Shown here: in pieces, positions 54,121 through 62,552 of the stretch | Numbering within the stretch: position 1 is the stretch's first letter | How the letters are laid out: each line of letters starts with the position of its first letter | Assembly (NCBI GenBank): GCA_965206975.1 | Contig: OZ242253.1 | Location: 1,984,001-2,048,000, forward strand | Reading direction: 5' to 3' | DNA from: JAAXGI01 sp965206975 | GTDB lineage: Bacteria > Gemmatimonadota > Gemmatimonadetes > Longimicrobiales > Gaopeijiaceae | Length of the DNA stretch: 64,000 nt | Notes under the pieces: generated by a model | Seen by the model: the letters and a program-made list of their open reading frames with translations, nothing else | Database searches by the model: none | Told to the model about the DNA's origin: nothing | Position numbers and translations under genes: made by a program

Positions 54121-54885
54121 CTAGAGCACTCCGGGGATCACCGCCTTCCGCCCTGCCGGGTAGTCTGCGAACCGCTCCCGGTACCACCGGTGGTGGCTGA
54201 GTGCTCTCGGAACGAGGTTGGCCGCTGTGTAGGTGAAGAACGCGAGTCCGCCCAGCGACCACGTCGCCACCGCCCACCCGGACCATTCCAGCAGCTCTCC
54301 CAGATAGTTGGGACAGGAGACGTAGCGGAATGCCCCACCACGCGGGATGGAATATCCGGTTCGGCCCGGCTTGCGCAGGCCGAGCAGGATGTTGTCGGAG
54401 TGGACGTTCAGGGCGAAGCCGGCCGCGAAGATGGCCAGCCCACCCAGGAACCGCAGATCTCCCAGCCACTCGGCGCCATATTCGCCAAACTCCGAGATGA
54501 AGCGCGCATTGACGTACGCGTTGACCATGTTGAAGGCGAACCCGCTGCCCACGACCGCGATCGGCATTTTCTTGCCCGTGGCTCGCGTGCGAAGCGGGTA
54601 GACGAAGGTCCGGTTCAGGTAGTGGCACTGCCAGATCCCCAGAAGGATCAGGGGAACGGGATCGCTTGCCGCCCCTCCCATGAAGTAGATGGCGGCGAAG
54701 AGGACCGTCGCCGGAAGCTCCATGACGACCCACCCTGCCCGGTTCGACATCTCCGGGCCCCAGCCGCGCGCCGAATAGTGCCGTTCGTACGGCGCCTTGA
54801 GACGAAGCAGACTCGCGAAGGTGAGGACCGCGACCGCGAACACGGCCCACACCAGTGCGCCGTGGAATGTCTGCTCAGTCAACAA
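54121..54885 (-). CDS. Steroid 5-alpha-reductase-like membrane protein
   Basis: The protein is about 254 aa and matches the SRD5A/DUF1295 fold: several helices, APYERHYSARGWGPEMSNR near the start, HYLNRTFVYPLRTR, NVHSDNILLGLRKPG, and the NADPH-binding signature FRYVSCPNYLGELLEWSGWA and a final HRWYRERFADYP. Such enzymes reduce the delta-4 bond of 3-oxo-steroids or polyprenols. No ATG lies at the right place; TTG codons at 54885 or 54882 give a normal length. A fragment of a second sterol-type reductase lies just upstream on the same strand. Confidence 0.8.
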   Translation of the reverse strand: MLTEQTFHGALVWAVFAVAVLTFASLLRLKAPYERHYSARGWGPEMSNRAGWVVMELPATVLFAAIYFMGGAASDPVPLILLGIWQCHYLNRTFVYPLRTRATGKKMPIAVVGSGFAFNMVNAYVNARFISEFGEYGAEWLGDLRFLGGLAIFAAGFALNVHSDNILLGLRKPGRTGYSIPRGGAFRYVSCPNYLGELLEWSGWAVATWSLGGLAFFTYTAANLVPRALSHHRWYRERFADYPAGRKAVIPGVL

Positions 54886-54982
54886 GTTGCAGGACCAGTT
54901 TCCGGAAGCGGTGCACGGGAAGGGCAGGGTTGGCGCGGCACGGCGAACTCTGTCATCGCGCTCCCTCTGCGCGCCGGTTCCT

Positions 54983-55290
54983 TCAGTAGACCCGGGGCAC
55001 GATACGCCACGGCACCTTCTCACGATACTCTTCCCAGAGGCGGCCGTACTTTGCCGCGCAGCGCCGGTCGTCGGCGCGCTCCCGCGGGACGAGCAGCGCC
55101 ACACAGTACAGGGGGTACAACCAGGGGCCGAGCATCAGTGGCCAGCCCAGGGCGAGTGCCAGGCCGGTCGCCATGAGGAACTCGCCCAGGCAGTTGACAT
55201 GCCGCGATAGACCCCAGAAGCCGCTGAACAGCACACGGTGTTCGCCCGCCGAGAACGCCTTGGGGACGAGGCGCGGATACCTCAGGAGAA
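54983..55290 (-). pseudogene. Sterol reductase (ERG4/ERG24-type), C-terminal fragment
   Basis: The frame encodes LFSGFWGLSRHVNCLGEFLM, then PWLYPLYCVALLVPRERADD and KYGRLWEEYREKVPWRIVPRVY with a stop at 54983. This is the conserved end of delta-14 and related sterol reductases (GFWGxSRHxNYxG, KYGxxWxxYxxxVPWRIxPxVY). The other three quarters are missing, replaced by the solA-like gene whose 3' end touches it. Confidence 0.75.
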
Positions 55291-56412
55291 CCGACCGGGC
55301 GTCAGGCGAAAGCGCTCGATGTCCCACTCTGGTGGGCGATCCAGGCAGAAGTCGGCCATGAGCCTGCCGACGACACTGCAGAACTTGAAGCCGTGCCCGG
55401 AGAACCCAGCCGCGACGAACACGTCGCCGTCGCCGGCACGGCGGTCGAGCACGAAGTCCTTGTCCGGCGTGTTCGTGAACAGGCACGCGGCCATGCGGCG
55501 GGTGAGGCCGTTCGCCGCGGGGAAGTAGGTCGCGATCCCTTCGCGGAGCACGGCCTCGTCCTCGCGGCGGCACTCCCGGTCCATATGCTCCGGGTCGCTC
55601 ACCTCCTGGAGCAGGTGGTGGTATTTTCCGATCTTGAACCCCTCGCCGCGGTCGTTGGGAAGGCCGTAGTAGCGTCCGGTCGGGGTCTCCATGTTGAAGA
55701 CCGGGAACCGGTTCGGATCGAAGACGTCTCCGCGCAAAGGCTCGGTCCATAGCATGACCTGCCGTTCGGGCCGGCAGACGGACCGGAGCTCGGGCAGGAG
55801 GTCGCCGACCCACGGGCCGGCCGTGACCACGAGCTTCCGGGTTTCGTATTCCGCGGCCGCTGTGCGCACCCGCAGTCCAGCCGGGCCCCGTTCCCATCCG
55901 CGGACGGGTGCTTCGGTCACGATCTCGGCCCCGAGCGCGCGCGCCGCGGCCGCGTAGGCCTCGATGGCCACCTCGGAGCGTACGTAGCCGCCGTCGGGCT
56001 GGTAGATGCCCTTGAGGGAGTCGGGTAGCCGGTAGCCGGGGAAGCGGCGGCCGATCTCCGCGCCGTCGAGGTCCTCGAAGGCGAGTCCGTGCTCCCGGCA
56101 TGCCCGCCTCGAACCTTCGATGGTCCAGCTCCCCTCCGGCCCGACGTCGAGGCTGCCCGTCACCGTAAGGATTGATCGGCCGGAGATCTCCTCGAGCTCC
56201 CGCCAGTAGCGGTAGGCGGCCCGGAGGAGCGGGACGTACTCCGGGCCCTCCGAGTAGGCGAGGCGGATGATCCGGGTTGACCCGTGGGAAGAGCCGAACG
56301 CGTGTGCGATGCCGAACCGCTCGAGGCCCAGCACCTTGCAGCCGCTCCGGGCGAGGTGGTAGACCGCCGCGCTCCCCATCCCGCCCACGCCGACTACGAT
56401 TGCGTCGTACAT
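55282..56412 (-). CDS. solA: FAD-dependent N-methyl amino-acid/sarcosine oxidase (SolA-like)
   Basis: The 376-aa flavoenzyme oxidises N-methylated amino acids such as N-methyltryptophan or sarcosine to release formaldehyde and peroxide. The FAD motif VVGVGGMGSAAVYHLARSG opens the protein, followed by FGSSHGSTRIIRLAY. The covalent-FAD cysteine is present in ACLFTNTPDKDFVLD, and AAGFSGHGFKFCSVVG closes the fold. Length fits monomeric sarcosine oxidase and SolA. The start at 56412 overlaps the end of the HicB-like frame by 19 bp. The precise substrate is not determined. Confidence 0.87.
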   Translation of the reverse strand: MYDAIVVGVGGMGSAAVYHLARSGCKVLGLERFGIAHAFGSSHGSTRIIRLAYSEGPEYVPLLRAAYRYWRELEEISGRSILTVTGSLDVGPEGSWTIEGSRRACREHGLAFEDLDGAEIGRRFPGYRLPDSLKGIYQPDGGYVRSEVAIEAYAAAARALGAEIVTEAPVRGWERGPAGLRVRTAAAEYETRKLVVTAGPWVGDLLPELRSVCRPERQVMLWTEPLRGDVFDPNRFPVFNMETPTGRYYGLPNDRGEGFKIGKYHHLLQEVSDPEHMDRECRREDEAVLREGIATYFPAANGLTRRMAACLFTNTPDKDFVLDRRAGDGDVFVAAGFSGHGFKFCSVVGRLMADFCLDRPPEWDIERFRLTPGRFS

Positions 56413-56933
56413 CCATCGATCCTGCTTCTCGACCGGGAGCGTCCCTCCGGCCCGGGCGTCGGCGTGCCCACCCGGTGCCTCCACCGCGGGACGGACGTGC
56501 CCGCTACGGATCGGACATGCTGGACCGGCGGTCCGCCCCGATGCATCGAGTGCAATCGGCCGCACCTGCGTCTCGGACATCGACCGGGATTCGCCTGGAA
56601 GCCGTGGCGAGCCTGTTCGCCGAGGCGTGCGTGGACGAGCGCGTCCGTGCCGAAGGCCTGCTCTGCAGCCTGGATGGCAAGGTCCCGGCGCGTCTCCGGC
56701 GATACTCTCACTATGAAGCTCCGACCGTGGACCCCGGTTGCGACCGGCTCCGGCGGGGCCTCTCCGGAGGTCCGCATTCCGGCGACGCACTCCCGAACCA
56801 CCCCCCGGATGCCGACGGGCGCTTCTCCGGGAGCGGGGGCCAGCCATCCGAGTGACGGGAACTCGGCACACAGCCCGACATGCTCGCCGTTCTCCGCGGA
56901 CCGGGTGATGTGGCAGGTGTATTCGTCGGTCAC
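56394..56933 (-). CDS. HicB-like antitoxin, orphan with altered C-terminus
   Basis: The frame starts with GTG at 56933 behind GAAGGA. It encodes the HicB fold: VTDEYTCHITRSAENGEHVG, LCAEFPSLGWLAPAPGEAPVG, GIRGVVRECVAGMRTSGE, then a ribbon-helix-helix region VRVSPETRRDLAIQAAEQAFG. HicB antitoxins of this type are about 105-125 aa; here the frame runs on for about 50 Arg- and Ser-rich residues into solA, so the original stop may have been lost. No HicA toxin gene is adjacent. Confidence 0.65.
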   Translation of the reverse strand: MTDEYTCHITRSAENGEHVGLCAEFPSLGWLAPAPGEAPVGIRGVVRECVAGMRTSGEAPPEPVATGVHGRSFIVRVSPETRRDLAIQAAEQAFGTDALVHARLGEQARHGFQANPGRCPRRRCGRLHSMHRGGPPVQHVRSVAGTSVPRWRHRVGTPTPGPEGRSRSRSRIDGCTTQS

Positions 56934-57081
56934 GATACGTCCTTCAGTAGCTGGCGGACGCGGCAGGCCCTTGCCATGTCCCTCGGGTTCCAGATGTTCC
57001 CACGTGGGTCACCGGCCCATGGCGTCCGATAGACTCGATGACTCGTGGCCTTCTGCCGTGGCGCTCCGGAGGAGTGGCCAC

Positions 57082-60000
57082 ATGACCCAACCGAGGCTTC
57101 GCAGCCCCATGCCCAGCGGCTCGCTGACCCGGACGGCGCTCCTTGCCACGTTGCTCGTGCTTCCTTTCGCGTTGATCCCTCCCGGCGGATCCGCCCAGGC
57201 GCAGGCCACCACCGGGGTCGTCCGCGGCACGGTGCGCGATCCTGCCGGAGCGCCGGTGGCCCGTGCCGTGGTCGTCATCGAGCACCGCGATACCGGGCTC
57301 CGCACGACGGTGGAGACCACCACCGAGGGCACCTTTGCGCGCACGCTCCTCCCGCTCGGCACCTACGACGTCACGGCGACCGCGCCCGGAGGATTCGGGA
57401 CCGACCGAAGGGAAGGGCTGGTGCTCCGCGTGGGCGAGACGCTCATGCTCTCGCTGGGCCTTGCGCCCGTGGAACTCGAAGGTATCACCGTCACGCGAGA
57501 GCCAGGCACCCTGCTCGACACCGAGGACGTGACCAGCTCGCAGCGCTTCTCCGAAGAGGTCGTGGAGGGGCTGCCGAGCAACGGCCGCAACTTCCTGGAC
57601 CTTACCCTCCTGACGCCCGGCGTGTCGATCTCCCAGGGCCCCGATGGCGACGAGCTCAACGTCAGCGGCCAGCGCGGCATCTTCAACAACTTCATCGTCG
57701 ACGGCGCCGACTTCAACAATGCGTTCTTCGGCGAGCAGAGGGGCGGCCAGCGCCCCGCCTTCACCTTCAACCAGGATGCCATCGAGGAGATCGTGGTGGT
57801 GAACCAGGGGGCCACCGCCGAGTTCGGGCGATCGGCGGGCGGATTCGTGAACGTCGTGACCCGGGCGGGCACCAACGACTTCTCCGGCTCGGCCCACTCC
57901 TACGGCCAGTGGGACGGCATCTCGGCCGCGTATTCCGAGGCCCGGGGAGGCGGCAAGCCGGAGTTCGGACGGGGCCAGTTCGGGTTCACCTTGGGTGGGC
58001 CGATCATGCGCGACCGCGCCTTCTTCTTCCTCGCCTACGACCAGCAGAGCGCCACCGAGACGAAGCAGCAGCGACGCGCGGTCCATAGCGAAGCCAACCT
58101 GTGCGAGCTGGGGAGCTTCCTCCGGTCCCGCTGGCCCGGGCTCTTCGACGACGAATTCGGCCCCATCGAGCGCACCGACGACGCGCGGGCGCTGATTGCC
58201 AGCTGGACGTCAATGCGGGCGAGCGCCATCAGGCGTCCTTCAAGTACAACTACACGTGGTCGGAGCAGGTGAACGGGACCTTCGACGTCGATTCCTGGGG
58301 CCTCTCCTCCAACGGCATCGAGCGCAACTACTCGCACGCGGTCAACGCGAGTCTCCGGTCGCTCCTGGGCAACACCGTCTCCAACGAGTTCCGCTTCCAG
58401 TGGGCGGGTGAGCACCGTCCGTGCTGGTATGGCGGGCCGCTCGTACCCGGGGCGGAACTGCCCGGGCCGCCCCAGTTCGCACGCCTCGGAGGACGCCCGT
58501 TCCCCGACATCGGGATGGACTTCGACGACGGCTTCCGCATCGGTCTTCCCTTCTTCCTGCCCGTAGATCCCGGATACGACGGCCGGATCCAGCTGGTCGA
58601 CAACGTATCGTACCTCGCCGGCACGCACCTCTTCAAGGCGGGGGTCGAGTACAACCGGACATCCGTGGAGCAACAGTTCATCGGGTTTGCGAACAGCCGC
58701 TACATCTTCGATTCGGTCGATGGCTTCACGGGATTCGTCACCCACGGGAGCGACTACGTGCGCTGCTCGGACGGGTCGACCCGCACGACCGGCGCGTGCC
58801 CGGCGGGGAGTGCGGTCACGGGTCCGGTACTCCTCTACCTGCAGTCCGCGACCGTCCCGGGCGTGCCGGCCGACCAGCTCGGGCTCCAGACCATGACCAC
58901 GCATGAGCTGGCGTTCTTCATCCAGGACACCTGGAAGCCCAGCGACCGCCTGACGCTGAACCTGGGCTTGCGGTGGGAAGGCGCCTGGCATCCCAACGTC
59001 TTCATCTCGCCCGGGGAAACGTTCTACGCGCCGTATCTGGGCGATCCGCGCTTCCCGTCCGACGGGACCATCCCCGACGACCTCGACAACATCCAGCCCC
59101 GCTTCGGGCTCGCGTGGGATGTGGACGGCGGGCGCACCCTGGTGCGGCTGAACGCCGGCGCCTATTCCGCGCGCATCCCGGGTCTGGTCTTCGCCCAGTA
59201 CCGGACGACCAACGGGGCCTTCCAGCAAACCCTCTTCCGGAGCAGCGCCGACGCCGGCGTCCTGGGTCCGGTGCCGGCCATCGACGAGCAGATCGACAGC
59301 TCCGCGACTTTGCCCTTCCTCCCCGACATCCACGTTGCCGACCGGAAGCTGGAGCTGCCGCGCACCTGGTCGTTCGGCGCTGAGGCGACCCGCGTCCTCA
59401 GCTCGGCCGTGACCGCGAGCCTCTCCTATCAGCATGCCCGCACCGACGGCCTCTTCCGTTTCGTGGACCGGAACGCCGCGGCGCTCGGCTCACCCTTCGG
59501 GATCGGGACGCACCCGTCTGGCGGGGGCATCAACGCGCTGACCGTGGGGGAGTCGACGGCCCGCTCGCGCTACCACGGGTTCACGATGGGGCTGCGCGGG
59601 CAGGATGCCATCAGCGGATTCGCCTTCGACGTGAACTACACCCTGGGCTTCGACCGCTCCGACGACGACAACGAGCGCGACCCCTTCACCTACCGGTATG
59701 CCGATCCCCGGAGCCTGGACGCCGAGTACGGCTGGTCCGACCGCGACCGGCGCCACCAGTTCAACGGGTACTTCGTCCTCTCGTTCCCGGGCGGCATCAG
59801 GGCGTCCCACCTCTTCCGCCTTCTGAGCGCGTCCCCGGTCTCGGCGAAGTGCGCGAGCCCGGGGGAACGCGTCGCCGAGCCCGCCGACCGCATCTGCCCC
59901 GACGGTTCGGTGCTTGAGCGAAACACGCTCCGCCGCAAAAACGACTTCTTCACTTGGGACGTCCGCCTGTCGAGGGAGTTCGCGCTGGGGGGCGGTGTGG

Positions 60001-60155
60001 TGCTCGAGCCCGTCCTTGAGATCTTCAACGCCACCAACGAGGACAACTTCCTCGACACCGCCCACGGATCGCTGCTCTTCAACTTCGACGGCACGATCCA
60101 GAGCGGGCTGGGGGATACCCGGCGGGCCCAGGTGGGGGTACGGATGACGTTCTAA
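57082..60155 (+). pseudogene. TonB-dependent receptor with carboxypeptidase-like N-domain, one-base frameshift
   Basis: The product would be about 1,024 aa of the plug-plus-barrel type: signal peptide (ALLATLLVLPFALIPPGGSAQA), carboxypeptidase-regulatory-like domain (GVVRGTVRDPAGAPVARAVV), plug with LPSNGRNFLDLTLLTPGVSI and EFGRSAGGFVNVVT, and barrel ending RRAQVGVRMTF. The frame shifts at 58203, where AGCTGGAC lacks one C of the expected AGCCTGGAC (IASLDVNAGERH). The start at 57082 follows GGAGGAG. The frameshift may be real or a sequencing error. The ligand is unknown. Confidence 0.87.
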
Positions 60156-60474
60156 GACAGCAGGTGCCCGGAGCGCGGCGGTGGGGCTACCTTGCGCCGC
60201 CAGGCTTCCGATGCTGTGATCCCGGATCCTTCAGGGCTAGGTGAAATGGGCAACTGAGGCGTGTGGATGGGAGCGGAGCGGAAGTTGACGGGGGAGGCCT
60301 AGAGCACCCGGCTTGCCGATGCTCATCGAGGGATCGCCCGTCCTGTCCGAAGCATCCCGCTGCAGCGGCGTGGAGGGCGAAGCGTTTGCTGGCTCGCTGC
60401 CCCAGGGCCGGCCAGAGCCATCTAGGGAACTATCCAACGGTGTGGTGAGCAGGGTTCGCCGAATCGGTCGAGAC
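60156..60474. other. Gene-free stretch after the second TonB receptor
   Basis: No recognisable gene between the receptor stop and the methyltransferase fragment. Confidence 0.35.
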
Positions 60475-60711
60475 GGCAAAGCTCTCCCCTTCAACACGCG
60501 GCGCGAAGTGAAAGGACTGGCCCCAGCCGTATTCCTAGAAGTCGGTGACCAGGTCGTAGTAGGTGTTCTCGAAATTCCGGTAGTCGGCCTTCCGCTCGTC
60601 GCGGCCATCACGCGCCGCGCGACCATAGCGGCCGACGTAGTCACGGACGCGGGAAGCGACACCGTCGCCGGATTTTGCGTCTTTCAGGATATCGGTGAGT
60701 TTGAAAGCCAT
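60475..60711 (-). pseudogene. Sterol C-24 methyltransferase-like protein, N-terminal fragment with in-frame stop
   Basis: The minus strand from ATG at 60711 reads AFKLTDILKDAKSG, later YRNFENTYYDLVTDF, then a TAG at 60535-60537, then EYGWGQSFHFAPRVEGESF. ERG6-type sterol methyltransferases have DLVTDFYEYGWGxSFHFAPRxxGESF, so one base change (TAC to TAG) created the stop. The SAM-binding domain is absent. Confidence 0.7.
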
Positions 60712-60867
60712 TGCAAATCAATGATGGGTCGCGCCCGGGGCACCTCGAAAGCGTGAATCGTAGCGACCCGCACGCGGTCTGTAGGCACCTCCGCCAATCC
60801 GCGGTGAGCGCCAAGCGGCAAACCCTCGACGACGTCTCATTCGCTGAAACTCGAAGAGGGAGGATCT

Positions 60868-62154
60868 CTAGTCGGGCTGCTTGTAAATCACGCCGTCCTT
60901 CATGACGAAGCTGACGCGCTCCATGGTCGTGACGTCGTCTCTCGGGTCTTCGGGAACAGCGACGATGTCGGAGAAGGCTCCGGTTTCGACCCTGCCGAGC
61001 CGGTCGTCGACACCCAAGAGGGTCGCTGCCTCGAGCGTAGCGGCCTGAATGGCTTCCACTGCCGGCATCCCGCCTTCCACCATGTACTGGAATTCACGAG
61101 CGTTGTCGCCGTGTGCAGAGACGCCGGTGTCGGTTCCGAAGGCGATCTTGACACCGGAGCTGTAGGCCCGCATGAACGTGTCCTGGATGAGCGGTCCAAT
61201 CTCGGCTGCCTTGCCGCGGACGACTTCCGGAAAGAAACCGTCGATCCGAGCCTGATCTGCGACCCACCAACCCGCCGTGATCGTCGGGACGTAGTAGGTC
61301 CCGTGCTGTTTCATCAGCTCGATTCCCTCCTCGTCCAGGTAGGTCCCATGCTCGATCGAGGCGACTCCGGCGCGGACCGCTCGCTTTATTCCTTCGGCGC
61401 CGTGGGCGTGAGCTGCCACCCGGAATCCATAGTCATCGGCGATCTGGGAGATGGCTCGAATCTCATCCTCGGTGAACTGAGGATTCTGTCCGCTGGATGC
61501 GACACTGAGAACCCCGCCCGTCGCCGTGATCTTGATGAGATCCACACCGTCCTGGTAGCGCTGCCGGACGGCCCTGAGGGCATCTTCGGGACCGTTGACC
61601 ACCCCGTCCTCGGGAGTCGGCTCTTCAACGAGGTTCATCCGCATGCCGTTGGTGGGGTCGGCGTGACCTCCGGTGGTGGCGAGACTTCGCCCCGACGTAT
61701 AGATGCGAGGTCCCGCGATCAGCCCGCTGTTGATGGCGCTGCGCAGCGACACGTTCACGTTTCCGCTGCCGCCCAGGTCGCGCACTGCGGTGAATCCGGC
61801 CAGTAGGGTCTCCTCGGCGAAGCGGACGCTCCGATACGCGTAGTCGGCCGGATTCAACCGGAAGCTTTCTATGTCGGACTGATCGCTGTATTCGCTGGTC
61901 AGATGCACGTGACTGTCGATCAGGCCCGGCATGCAGGTGTGTGTACGGAGGTCGATGATGGCGTCCCCGCCGGATCCGGAGACAAAGCCCTGTTCGACAG
62001 CTTGGATGGTAGAGCCATCGACGATCACGCTCATTTCCAAGAGGATCTCACCGGAACGGACATCGACGAGTTTGCCGCAGTGCAGGATCGTCGCAGAGAA
62101 TGCAGGCGTCGCCCAAAGGCCGGCGGCCAGGACGGCGCTGACAAGAACCTTCAT
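60868..62154 (-). CDS. Secreted amidohydrolase (imidazolonepropionase/Xaa-Pro-dipeptidase type)
   Basis: The 428-aa protein starts at 62154 behind GGGAGGAG and has a signal peptide (VLVSAVLAAGLWATPAFSA). It is a metal-dependent amidohydrolase of the PF01979 type: HxH in GLIDSHVHLTS, the bridging Lys in DLIKITATGG, His in RVAAHAHGAEG and VASIEHGTYL, and the catalytic Asp in IAFGTDTGVSAHG. All catalytic residues are present. Relatives act on N-acyl amino acids, dipeptides or organophosphates; the substrate is unknown. It stands alone. Confidence 0.88.
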   Translation of the reverse strand: MKVLVSAVLAAGLWATPAFSATILHCGKLVDVRSGEILLEMSVIVDGSTIQAVEQGFVSGSGGDAIIDLRTHTCMPGLIDSHVHLTSEYSDQSDIESFRLNPADYAYRSVRFAEETLLAGFTAVRDLGGSGNVNVSLRSAINSGLIAGPRIYTSGRSLATTGGHADPTNGMRMNLVEEPTPEDGVVNGPEDALRAVRQRYQDGVDLIKITATGGVLSVASSGQNPQFTEDEIRAISQIADDYGFRVAAHAHGAEGIKRAVRAGVASIEHGTYLDEEGIELMKQHGTYYVPTITAGWWVADQARIDGFFPEVVRGKAAEIGPLIQDTFMRAYSSGVKIAFGTDTGVSAHGDNAREFQYMVEGGMPAVEAIQAATLEAATLLGVDDRLGRVETGAFSDIVAVPEDPRDDVTTMERVSFVMKDGVIYKQPD

Positions 62155-62552
62155 GACTCCTCCCGAAATTGAACCCTCATGATGCGCCATCACCCCACGA
62201 TCGTCTGCTTTGTGAATCGACGCCCGATGTCGCGGTGCGCCTCGCGACCCGGCAGGTTACGTCCTGGTCCAAATGGACGAACCCTCGACGATCGTCTTAT
62301 GGCTACCCCTCCGGGCGATCTTTTTCAACTCGACGATCCGTATCGGGTCCCCACATGCTCGATTCGGGATCAGGTGGCCAGGGGGCAGCGCGGCGGCCTC
62401 CGGTGGCCGTCTTCGGACAACGCTTGTTCAGGTGCGGACGGTCGCACGATCGCCTCCCGAGCCTCATCTACGTCGTAACTGACTTCGCAAAAGTCGCTTA
62501 CGGCATGTTCCGAGGGAACGGCACGAAACTGGCCACTGGAGCGGCATGACGA
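62155..62552. other. Gene-free stretch before the permease
   Basis: About 400 bp without a recognisable gene; divergent promoters of the amidohydrolase and the permease should lie here. An in-frame stop at 62547-62549 limits the permease frame. Confidence 0.4.

Noticed and set aside
56394..56933. A full HicAB toxin-antitoxin module
   Set aside because: No HicA-like frame lies within several hundred bases on either side.
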